Below, piece by piece: positions 1 to 6,273 of a stretch of 9,560 bases of DNA (positions are counted from its first letter, which is position 1; every line of letters begins with the position of its first letter). The notes below the pieces were generated by a model that saw only the letters and a program-made list of their open reading frames with translations, was not told the DNA's origin and made no database searches. Source of the DNA: Prochlorococcus marinus str. MIT 9215 (GTDB lineage Bacteria > Cyanobacteriota > Cyanobacteriia > PCC-6307 > Cyanobiaceae); contig CATBLW010000234.1 in the NCBI GenBank assembly GCA_949486985.1, positions 1-9,560 of the forward strand. Reading direction: 5' to 3'. A program made the translations under genes and the position numbers.

Positions 1-282
1 CTTTCGGTCAATAGTGATCAGGTGCTTGAGATATTTGCACGTTTGCTTTGTCCCTTCTGTCTCATTTTTTCTTGACGCTGAATAAAGTTCCCGGCTTATG
101 CTGTCATTGTCGATCTTCCATTCTTCCCAGAGCTCCTTGATTATGCTTTGTGTCTCGTGCTCGTTTTCATGGTTGTCAAGGAATTCTTCTAGATGTTGAT
201 AGGCATAGGGGAATAATACGTCGCTGACGAATGTCGTTGGACATGTTGTCCCTTCGATGTCAAATAGTAAATGAGTGATCAT
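1..282 (-). CDS. mtnC: Enolase-phosphatase E1 (MtnC), N-terminal 94 residues
   Basis: This is the start of the HAD-family enzyme of the methionine salvage pathway that enolises and then dephosphorylates 2,3-diketo-5-methylthiopentyl-1-phosphate in the cytoplasm. Reading the minus strand from ATG at 282-280 gives MITHLLFDIEGTTCPTTFVS. The DIEGTT motif holds the nucleophile Asp8 and Glu10; the D-x-E form, instead of the usual HAD D-x-D, is typical of MtnC. The frame stays open for 94 codons to the window edge, so the gene is cut by the window and not broken. Its ATG overlaps the mtnB stop codon as ATGA, which suggests translational coupling. MtnB makes the substrate of MtnC, so gene order follows the pathway. 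Local GC is about 43-45%, lower than in mutM or recQ. The family call is firm. Confidence 0.93.
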   Translation of the reverse strand, partial: MITHLLFDIEGTTCPTTFVSDVLFPYAYQHLEEFLDNHENEHETQSIIKELWEEWKIDNDSISRELYSASRKNETEGTKQTCKYLKHLITIDRK

Positions 283-902
283 TGAATTGTTTTGGCTAAA
301 AGTCTTTCATGCCATGTCAGTTCCAGTAAGAACTCATGGATTTCGACATGGCGTTTGGCTTCGGTAATATCTTTTCCCCATGAATACAATCCGTGTCCTT
401 CGACAAGGATTCCATATGGTGCTTCCCTGGCTATTTGCTTGGCGTTGTTGCTCAGTTGGTGAATATTTTGATTGTTCTTTATTATCGGCATATTGATTGC
501 TGACTCGTGGGTGTCGATTCCCTTTAAACCCTTCATCATCTCCCAACCCTCAATCCTTATCGAAAATTCTCCATTGTGATGCTTTGAAAGCAGCGTACCA
601 GCCAGTGAGTGCGTGTGCAGAATGCATCCGGCATTCGCTTGCTTGGCCAACATGAGATGCATCATTGTTTCGGCGCTTGCCTGTCCTCCCCCTTGGACGA
701 CAGCTCCTTCTTCATTAACTTCGATCAGTTCGTTCGCTAATACTTTGCCTTTGTCGATACCGCTTGGTGCCATTAGCAATCGTAAAGGGCTTTTACTGAT
801 CACAACGCTGAAATTTCCACCCGTACCTTCACACCAGCCCCGCTGATGTAGTCGCTGGATTGTTTCAGTAAGAAGCTTCCTATCCTGATCCAGATTGCAC
901 AT
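279..902 (-). CDS. mtnB: Methylthioribulose-1-phosphate dehydratase (MtnB)
   Basis: A complete 207-residue class II aldolase-fold enzyme that dehydrates 5-methylthioribulose-1-phosphate to the diketo intermediate used by MtnC. It is expected to be cytoplasmic and Zn-dependent. Visible signatures are GTGGNFS at residues 26-32, PSG at 46-48, the metal-binding HTH at 96-98, EMMKG at 121-125 (Glu121 matches the catalytic Glu of the family), and the third metal histidine His170 in VEGHGLYSWG. Length is normal for bacterial MtnB. ATG at 902-900 is preceded by AGG directly against the start, so there is no well-spaced ribosome-binding site. It lies 12 bases after the mutM stop and overlaps mtnC by 4 bases. 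The fold is shared with fuculose and ribulose phosphate aldolases, but EMMKG and the mtnC partner favour MtnB. Confidence 0.93.
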   Translation of the reverse strand: MCNLDQDRKLLTETIQRLHQRGWCEGTGGNFSVVISKSPLRLLMAPSGIDKGKVLANELIEVNEEGAVVQGGGQASAETMMHLMLAKQANAGCILHTHSLAGTLLSKHHNGEFSIRIEGWEMMKGLKGIDTHESAINMPIIKNNQNIHQLSNNAKQIAREAPYGILVEGHGLYSWGKDITEAKRHVEIHEFLLELTWHERLLAKTIQ

Positions 903-914
903 CCTATTGTTGAT

Positions 915-1790
915 TCAGGTTTGGCATATTGAGCACCAATGTGTGCTCCGTCCAGAAAGTTTATCCCGGCTAATTGGCGTCCCACAGCGTCGGCAGGGTT
1001 TGCTCCCTCGGCCGTAGACCCATGCTTGTCCACCGTAATTGCCGTTGACGCCTTCTAGATCGCGGAAATCACTGAACGTTGTTCCACCAGCTCCAATGCT
1101 TGTGTTCAACACATCAATGAGACTGCTACACAGGCGTTTGAGTTGTGCTTCGTTCAGTTGCCCTGCTGCCTTGTGCGGCCGGATCCCTGCTGCAAACAAG
1201 CTTTCGTCGGCATAGATGTTGCCGGCTCCGGCAACGATGGATTGATCCAAAAGAGCAGACTTAATTGCTCGTTTTGAGCCTTTCAATCTTTGTTTGAGGT
1301 ATTCAGCATTAAAGGCATCGCTGAATGGCTCCGGCCCAAGCTTCTGAAGGCCCGTGATGACCGACTCTGGAGTGTTCTTCGGGGGGACCCACCACATTTG
1401 GCCGAAGCTGCGAGTATCAACAAAACGCAGCTCAGCCCCTTGCGGGTTCCATAAGCGCACGCGTGTGTGATTGCAGGGTGAACAGCTGGTTTCATGCCAT
1501 TGAAACTGACCAGTCATCCGCAAGTGAACGCCCCACCAGCCTCCATCGGGTTCATTGGCTTGATCAATGGAATCTTCAATCCTTTGTTTATGGAGAGACG
1601 CCATTAGGTATTTCCCACGTCTAGACCAGTTGCCTACATGCAGGCCACGAAGCCTCTGAATAAACAACAACGATCCACCAGGGCTTGCAATGGCCCTCTC
1701 ACGGCAGACGTCAACATGGTTGATTTCAAAATGCCTAAGACGGTCTGCTAAACCTCGGCGGACCGTCTCAACTTCAGGAAGTTCAGGCAA
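915..1790 (-). CDS. mutM: Formamidopyrimidine-DNA glycosylase (Fpg/MutM)
   Basis: A 291-residue bifunctional glycosylase/AP lyase that removes 8-oxoguanine and ring-opened purines from DNA. The N-terminus MPELPEVETVRRGL carries the Pro2 nucleophile and Glu3. Lys60 in RRGKYL matches the catalytic lysine of the family. The helix-two-turn-helix stretch includes NIYADES at 191-197. The C-terminal zinc finger is Cys266-x2-Cys269-x16-Cys286-x2-Cys289, with the lesion-loop Arg in GRSTHWC. All catalytic residues are present. The start codon is TTG (1790-1788), which is forced by the Pro2 requirement; no ATG would place Pro at residue 2. It begins only 5 bases after the psaE stop, so it is probably translated from the psaE transcript, with the weak start holding its level down. 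Residues about 70-86 form an acidic, Gly/Trp-containing insertion compared with E. coli. Confidence 0.97.
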   Translation of the reverse strand: MPELPEVETVRRGLADRLRHFEINHVDVCRERAIASPGGSLLFIQRLRGLHVGNWSRRGKYLMASLHKQRIEDSIDQANEPDGGWWGVHLRMTGQFQWHETSCSPCNHTRVRLWNPQGAELRFVDTRSFGQMWWVPPKNTPESVITGLQKLGPEPFSDAFNAEYLKQRLKGSKRAIKSALLDQSIVAGAGNIYADESLFAAGIRPHKAAGQLNEAQLKRLCSSLIDVLNTSIGAGGTTFSDFRDLEGVNGNYGGQAWVYGRGSKPCRRCGTPISRDKLSGRSTHWCSICQT

Positions 1791-1795
1791 GCGTT

Positions 1796-2011
1796 TCAGA
1801 CGCTCTCAAGCTCGGATTCGGCAAAGTTATTTGTGGTGTTGCCGGCGTCAGTACCTTGGATGCCGAAATAGTTGGTTTTCTCAAAACGCACTAAAACGGT
1901 GTACTTGCCACCTTGTCCAGAACTGTCGACAGAGACGACTTTGCCAACTTCGTTAAACCAGTAGGACTCATTGCGCTTGACGCGCACTTGATCACCTTTG
2001 GAAATCGCCAT
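1796..2011 (-). CDS. psaE: Photosystem I reaction centre subunit IV (PsaE)
   Basis: A 71-residue peripheral stromal subunit of photosystem I with an SH3-like barrel. It helps ferredoxin dock and supports cyclic electron flow. The sequence MAISKGDQVRVKR, ESYWFNEVGKV, VRFEKTNYFGI and TNNFAESELE follows the family from end to end. I chose ATG at 2011-2009 because PsaE proteins begin MAIS; a GTG three codons upstream (2020) would add only Met-Leu-Gln. No clear Shine-Dalgarno is visible. The loop around residues 31-36 (SGQGGK) is slightly longer than in freshwater homologues. This is probably the first and by far the most expressed gene of the psaE-mutM-mtnBC set. Its promoter should lie in the 130 bases shared with the divergent gene starting at 2142, but I could not pick out a convincing -35/-10 pair. 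Confidence 0.97.
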   Translation of the reverse strand: MAISKGDQVRVKRNESYWFNEVGKVVSVDSSGQGGKYTVLVRFEKTNYFGIQGTDAGNTTNNFAESELESV

Positions 2012-2141
2012 CTGGAGCACGGATTGGGACGCACTAGCAAGCCTATCCTGGCGTTACAGCTAGTTGTCTCTAACGTCACAGAATGTTTTCGCTGCGTTCG
2101 AATGCCGTGGCAGCATCGATCCTCATTCATCTGTTGCTTTG

Positions 2142-3182
2142 GTGAGCTCATCGGTTGTTCCAGATCCTTTGGCCTTTCAGTTGGATCTGCCTGATCCAGA
2201 ACAGGACGACATCAGCAACCTTGAGTTCCTCGACAAGCTCGAGCAAGCCTGGGCTGTATGCGATCGCTTTGATTTGCAGACCGAGATTTGGCGAGGAAGG
2301 ATTCTGCGTGCGGTGCGCGATCGGGAGAAGCGAGGTGGCGAGGGTCGGGGCGCTGGTTTCCTGCAGTGGTTGCGGGAACGGGAGGTCAGTAAAACCCGTG
2401 CTTATGGCTTGATTCAGTTAGCCGAGTCGGCCGATGACCTCGTTGGTGGAGGAATGTTGGAAGAAACCAGTGTGAATCAATTCTCCAAGCGCGCTTTTAT
2501 GGAGACGGCACAAGCTGCACCAGAGGTGCAGTTGATGATTGCTGAAGCGGCCAATGAAGGGCAGGACATCTCGCGCCAACAGGTTCGTCGGCTTACTGAT
2601 GATTTCACTGCTGCGACGAGTCCTCTTTTGCCAGAGGAAATCCGACAGCGAACGCAGGAAAATCTTCTGCCTTCCAGGGTTGTGGCTCCTCTGGTTCGTG
2701 AGTTGGCCAAGTTGCCAGACAATCAGCAAGAGGACCTGCGTCGGACCCTCCGAGAGGAGCCAGAACTTGATTGCATCAAGGATGTCACCAGTACAGCGCG
2801 TTGGATCAGCAAAGCCACGGAAGCCAGCGAGACGGTAAGGGCTTTCCAGCAAGGTGAACTCAATATTGAGAAGGCGATGCAGGAAGCTCAGCGCCTCGAT
2901 TCTCTTGGTCTTCTTGCCGATGCCGTGGGCCAGGCTCAGGCCTTAGAAGCTTCGGTCTTGAAATTGCATACGGCCTGGCGGCGACTCGGTGGCCTTCAGG
3001 AGCGTCTTTGGGTCGAAAGCGGCAGCAGCACGCCATACCTGAGGGATGTATTGGGTGTGCTGCAGAGTCTTAGCGGCGCCACGATGAGAGTCTCCCTTGG
3101 AGAATTGGCGGGAGGCAAAAAGGTTCGCTTGCAGCTGGTGGAGGAGTCGGCTGATCAGCTGGAGCCGCCCCCATTACCCTGA
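2142..3182 (+). CDS. Conserved-type protein with probable helix-turn-helix
   Basis: I do not recognise a named gene. With GTG at 2142 the product is 346 residues (MSSSVVPDPLAFQLDLP...); the frame stays open back to TTG at 2064, which would add 26 residues. I prefer GTG because it leaves 130 bases for the psaE promoter and drops a compositionally unremarkable leader. There is no good Shine-Dalgarno for either start. The product is soluble, charged and mostly helical, with no signal peptide or membrane segment. Residues about 72-98 (GFLQWLREREVSKTRAYGLI and following) resemble the helix-turn-helix of DUF3102/ParB-like proteins: a Trp-Leu helix, a Ser-Lys-Thr-Arg turn and a recognition helix. 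A second helical block with ISRQQVRRL follows, then a Gln/Glu/Leu-rich helical C-terminal half and a proline-rich tail. DNA or nucleoid binding is an inference. It is codirectional with recQ, 74 bases apart. Confidence 0.72.
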   Translation: MSSSVVPDPLAFQLDLPDPEQDDISNLEFLDKLEQAWAVCDRFDLQTEIWRGRILRAVRDREKRGGEGRGAGFLQWLREREVSKTRAYGLIQLAESADDLVGGGMLEETSVNQFSKRAFMETAQAAPEVQLMIAEAANEGQDISRQQVRRLTDDFTAATSPLLPEEIRQRTQENLLPSRVVAPLVRELAKLPDNQQEDLRRTLREEPELDCIKDVTSTARWISKATEASETVRAFQQGELNIEKAMQEAQRLDSLGLLADAVGQAQALEASVLKLHTAWRRLGGLQERLWVESGSSTPYLRDVLGVLQSLSGATMRVSLGELAGGKKVRLQLVEESADQLEPPPLP

Positions 3183-3238
3183 AGAAGGAGAATTCCTCTA
3201 CATCTAGTGGCCTGATCTCCTCGCCGCTATGGTGAGTC

Positions 3239-3252
3239 CGCTATGCGTAGCG
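3239..3252 (+). promoter_or_regulatory. Small hairpin just before the recQ start
   Basis: CGCTA-TGCG-TAGCG is a perfect 5-bp stem with a 4-base loop that ends four bases before the recQ GTG. It covers the place where a ribosome-binding site would sit, and no Shine-Dalgarno is visible there. CCGCTATG also occurs 14 bases upstream (3224-3231 and 3238-3245), so the left arm could use an alternative partner. Control of recQ translation is an inference. Confidence 0.35.
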
Positions 3253-3256
3253 TGTA

Positions 3257-4759
3257 GTGGATTCACTTGTTGCAGCCTTGCAGCAGCATTACGGCTGGGA
3301 TGGTTTTAGGCCTGGTCAGCGCCCGGTCTTGGAGGCGATTCTTGCCGGTCAGGATGCCCTTGCGGTGCTGCCGACCGGCGGCGGGAAATCCCTTTGTTAT
3401 CAACTGCCTGCTTTGGTGCGTGATGGCTTGGTGGTGGTCATCTCCCCCTTGGTTGCCTTGATGGAGGATCAAGTGATGCAGTTGCAGCGTCGAGCGATTC
3501 CCGCTGCCTGTCTGCATGCCGGCCTCGATCCTGCTCGCCGTCGAGATGCTTTGACTCGGTTGCGAGATCATCGCCTGCGCTTGCTTTATTTGGCGCCTGA
3601 ACGACTTCAGGGTGAGGGCACGCGTCAGTTGTTAGAAGACATCGCTTCTCAGGGCAAGTTGGTGGCTCTGGCTGTTGATGAGGCCCACTGCATCAGTGCC
3701 TGGGGGCATGATTTTCGTCCTGATTACCGTCGCCTTGGGCAGGTGCGACGTCTTTGTCCTGGCGTTCCAGTGGTTGCCCTTAGTGCCACGGCGGCTCCTC
3801 GTGTCCGTGCTGACATCATTCGCCTACTGGGTTTGCAGAGGCCTTTGGTGCAGGTTTGCTCTGCAAAACGCAGCAATTTGCGATACGCCATGCGCAGGCG
3901 ATCTAAAGATCCTTTGCCAGATGTGTTGGCGGCTTTGAAACGGTCTCGAGGCGCGACCTTGATTTATGCCAGAACGCGACGCTCAGTTGAACATTGGGCT
4001 GAGATGTTGCAAGCAGAGAACATTTCTGCAACCCCCTATCACGCAGGACTTGATCCTGAGGCAAGGCAACAGGCCTTAGCCGGTTTCATTGATCAAGAGC
4101 AGCCCGTGTTGGTTGCCACAGTGGCCTTCGGCATGGGTGTGGATCGAGGCGATGTAGGGCTGGTTCTTCACCTCAATTTGCCAGCCACGCCTGAGGGCTA
4201 TCTGCAGGAATCGGGACGAGCTGGGCGTGATGGATTGCCCGCCGAATGCCTTGTGCTTTTCTCGCCAGGCGATCGAAAAAAACTTGGCTGGGCCATGCAA
4301 GCTTCAGCTCGAAACGAGACGGCTTCTGGTTCCTCAATCAGCCAACAGCATGAGCGGTTGGAGCTTGCCCAACAACAATTGCGTCGGATGGAAGCGGTTG
4401 CAGAAGGAGCGATGTGTCGTGAGCAGGCGCTGTTGTTAACCGTTGGTGAACTGGTGCCTCCCTGTGGCCGTTGTGATCGCTGTCAGCAGGGTGATCGCAG
4501 TCTTCGTGATTGGTCTCAACAAGCCTTAACCGTGCTTGAAGCCATCGATGAAGGCTCTGGTGTGGATTTATCGAGTCTCAGCAGTAACCTTTCGACTGAA
4601 ACGAGTCAGAGTCGGCAAGAACGTTGGGGCTGGCTGGCGAGAAGACTTGTGCAGGAAGAGTTGATTAGGGAGAGCAATGATGGTGCTCAACGGCTCTACT
4701 TGCGAGATAGCGGCCGTTGTTATTTAAGACAACCTTGGCCATTGCACTATGCGGCTTGA
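3257..4759 (+). CDS. recQ: RecQ-family ATP-dependent DNA helicase, short form
   Basis: A 500-residue 3'-5' superfamily 2 helicase for recombination and fork repair. Motifs in order: FRPGQRPVL (motif 0, 17-25), TGGGKS (Walker A, 40-45), DEAH (141-144) running into the aromatic-rich loop HCISAWGHDFRPDY, SATA (176-179), ATVAFGMGVDRG (288-299) and QESGRAGRDG (317-326). The RecQ zinc site is kept as Cys387, Cys403, Cys406 and Cys409. After it comes only about 90 residues, a degenerate winged-helix part, and there is no HRDC domain, whereas E. coli RecQ has about 609 residues. Start is GTG; an in-frame TAG at 3248-3250 rules out a longer N-terminus. The frame is intact. The gene follows the HTH-type gene by 74 bases and ends convergently with the LysM gene. 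Whether it replaces a full-length RecQ elsewhere in the genome cannot be seen here. Confidence 0.93.
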   Translation: MDSLVAALQQHYGWDGFRPGQRPVLEAILAGQDALAVLPTGGGKSLCYQLPALVRDGLVVVISPLVALMEDQVMQLQRRAIPAACLHAGLDPARRRDALTRLRDHRLRLLYLAPERLQGEGTRQLLEDIASQGKLVALAVDEAHCISAWGHDFRPDYRRLGQVRRLCPGVPVVALSATAAPRVRADIIRLLGLQRPLVQVCSAKRSNLRYAMRRRSKDPLPDVLAALKRSRGATLIYARTRRSVEHWAEMLQAENISATPYHAGLDPEARQQALAGFIDQEQPVLVATVAFGMGVDRGDVGLVLHLNLPATPEGYLQESGRAGRDGLPAECLVLFSPGDRKKLGWAMQASARNETASGSSISQQHERLELAQQQLRRMEAVAEGAMCREQALLLTVGELVPPCGRCDRCQQGDRSLRDWSQQALTVLEAIDEGSGVDLSSLSSNLSTETSQSRQERWGWLARRLVQEELIRESNDGAQRLYLRDSGRCYLRQPWPLHYAA

Positions 4760-4799
4760 GAGCTCGAAGTAACCCCTCCGGCAAATGGCTGCTTAGCGC

Positions 4800-4838
4800 A
4801 ATGGCTCAGTTCAACGGTTCAGTGCAACGGCTCAACTC
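4800..4838 (+). repeat. Three degenerate 13-base tandem units
   Basis: AATGGCTCAGTTC, AACGGTTCAGTGC and AACGGCTCAACTC follow each other without gaps, and a weaker fourth resemblance (AAATGGCTGC) precedes them. They lie in the short convergent gap after recQ and run into the last codons of the LysM gene. I see no U-tailed hairpin here, so the terminators of the two converging genes are not evident. Confidence 0.55.
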
Positions 4839-6175
4839 AAGTTGGGCTTGGCTTTGCAAAGGTCGTTCAAGAGAGCCCGCTCAAAGTTGTCTTGAGGGGC
4901 ACTCCAGGTTTTCCAGGCGCCGTTATCACCAGTCGCATTGATTTTCCTCGCTGGGCAGTTAACAGCTAAATAGAGGGATTTCCCGTCACGATTGAGGGTT
5001 GGGGCCACGTAACTCCCTCCCATGGATTGCCAGTTGGTCCAATCCACCTGAAGAGGTCCATAAGTGCGCCATTCAACCTTCTTGGCATTTGATGCCACTT
5101 TTGTTGTCTTTGGTTTTACAACCACCTTGGAGATTTGTGGCTTGGTTCTTGTCTTCGCAGGATTGATAGTTGATTTTGTTGCTGGCTTGCTTGCAACTGG
5201 TTTTTGTTGGGGCTTGGTTTGCGTTTTGCTTGCTGAAGTTTGCGTTGTGGAGTTTGTGTTTGTAGACGGTTTTGCTGCTGTTTTTGCAGGCTTGATTGTT
5301 GATTGAACCGTTGGTTTTGCTTTCGGCTTGATGGCGATCTCTTGTTGTTTCGGCTTGGCCTGAGTTTTAGGTTTCGAGCTGGTGATGACTGTTGTTTTAA
5401 CGAGCGGCTTTGCTTGAGTGGTTGGTGTGACTCTCAGAGAGAGCTTTGTGCCCGCCATCACCTTGTTGGGATTGGCGATCTGGTTGATGTTGATCAACGA
5501 TGCAACCGGCACCTCATAAGCACGGGCGATCTGCGTCAAGGTTTGACCACGCGCCACGGTGTGGCTTATGGCTTTGGGGTTGGCCTTGATGGCCACAGTT
5601 TTGGGTTTGACTTGAGGGATGTAAGCCCCCTTCGGCAGTTTTAGCGTTTGGCCAAGTACCACATAGTCAGCACTTCGTAGTCCATTGATGGTGATGAGGT
5701 CTTGCTGCCGCACCTTGTAGCGCGTTGCAATTGTGCTGATGGTGTCGCCGCTGCTGACGCGGTGACGACCTGTGCCGGCGCTGATACTGCTGCCGGCGCT
5801 ACCGGGGAGTTTTAGTGTCTGTCCGATCACCAAATAGTCAGCGTTGCCGAGACCATTGACGGCGATGAGGGCTTGCTGACTCACCTTGTAGCGAGTAGCA
5901 ATTGTGCTGATCGTGTCGCCGCTGCTGACGCGGTGACGACCTGTTCCGGCGCTGACGCTGTTGCCGGCGCTACCGGGGAGTTTCAGGCTGCTGCCAGCTG
6001 TGATGAAGTCAGAGTTGCTGAGCCCATTGGCACGCATCAGGGCTCCTACAGAAACCCTGTTTCTCGCAGCGATATCAGAAAGGGTGTCTCCTGGCCTGAC
6101 CGTGATGCTCGCTCCTATCGAAGGCAAGGGCAGAAATGCCGTCAGGGCCAGGGCGGTAAAAATCGTGCGGCGCAT
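4832..6175 (-). CDS. Secreted four-LysM cell-envelope protein
   Basis: A 447-residue protein with an N-terminal signal peptide (MRRTIFTALALTAFLPLPSI, likely cut after GA at 21-22). Four LysM peptidoglycan-binding modules follow at about 23-66, 81-123, 138-180 and 204-247, each with the HRV/TV..GDT...IA...V..L...N pattern. Repeats two and three are almost identical. Residues 250-365 are a Lys/Thr/Pro/Ser-rich linker that is probably unstructured. Residues 368-447 form a compact Trp-rich domain (WRTYGPL, DWTNWQSMGG, LYLAVNCPARKIN) with Cys407 and Cys440, which could form a disulfide in the periplasm. I see no peptidase or amidase motif, so the role is probably wall attachment rather than hydrolysis. 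Start is ATG with no strong Shine-Dalgarno. It lies 98 bases downstream of the aldehyde dehydrogenase on the same strand, but a hairpin between them suggests separate expression. Confidence 0.9.
   Translation of the reverse strand: MRRTIFTALALTAFLPLPSIGASITVRPGDTLSDIAARNRVSVGALMRANGLSNSDFITAGSSLKLPGSAGNSVSAGTGRHRVSSGDTISTIATRYKVSQQALIAVNGLGNADYLVIGQTLKLPGSAGSSISAGTGRHRVSSGDTISTIATRYKVRQQDLITINGLRSADYVVLGQTLKLPKGAYIPQVKPKTVAIKANPKAISHTVARGQTLTQIARAYEVPVASLININQIANPNKVMAGTKLSLRVTPTTQAKPLVKTTVITSSKPKTQAKPKQQEIAIKPKAKPTVQSTIKPAKTAAKPSTNTNSTTQTSASKTQTKPQQKPVASKPATKSTINPAKTRTKPQISKVVVKPKTTKVASNAKKVEWRTYGPLQVDWTNWQSMGGSYVAPTLNRDGKSLYLAVNCPARKINATGDNGAWKTWSAPQDNFERALLNDLCKAKPNLS
5711..5985 (-). repeat. 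171-base tandem duplication of a LysM module
   Basis: The stretch 5711-5814 recurs at 5882-5985 with about 8 mismatches in 104 bases by eye, so the period is 171 bases, or 57 codons. It spans the junction GSAG..SAGTGRHRVSSGDT and the first half of LysM modules two and three. The rest of the period is more diverged. It keeps the reading frame, so module number could change by recombination without breaking the gene. Confidence 0.8.
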
Positions 6176-6203
6176 GCGTCTGTCTCGGCTGGGCGAAACA
6201 TAA

Positions 6204-6223
6204 GGTGCATCCCAGGATGCGCC
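6204..6223 (-). terminator. Hairpin between the aldehyde dehydrogenase and LysM genes
   Basis: On the minus strand GGCGCATCC-TG-GGATGCACC forms a stem with one C/A mismatch, followed by TTATGTTT. It lies about 50 bases after the aldehyde dehydrogenase stop and ends 29 bases before the LysM ATG. It may be a weak intrinsic terminator or a structured leader of the LysM mRNA. The U-tract is interrupted, so strength is uncertain. Confidence 0.4.
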
Positions 6224-6273
6224 AGCCCTTTGAAAGCAACCTGAAAAGTAATTCTTGAAAGGCTGCTAAATGT

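Noticed and set aside
800..1033. Second minus-strand frame across the mutM/mtnB junction
   Set aside because: It shadows the zinc-finger end of mutM and the start of mtnB, both of which are well supported.
5064..5306. Hydrophobic plus-strand ORF of 80 codons
   Set aside because: It is the antisense of the Lys/Thr/Pro-rich linker of the LysM protein, whose codons read as Val/Phe/Gly on the other strand.
5711..5985. Repeats considered as a CRISPR-like array
   Set aside because: Only two long units exist, without spacers, and they code for LysM modules in frame.
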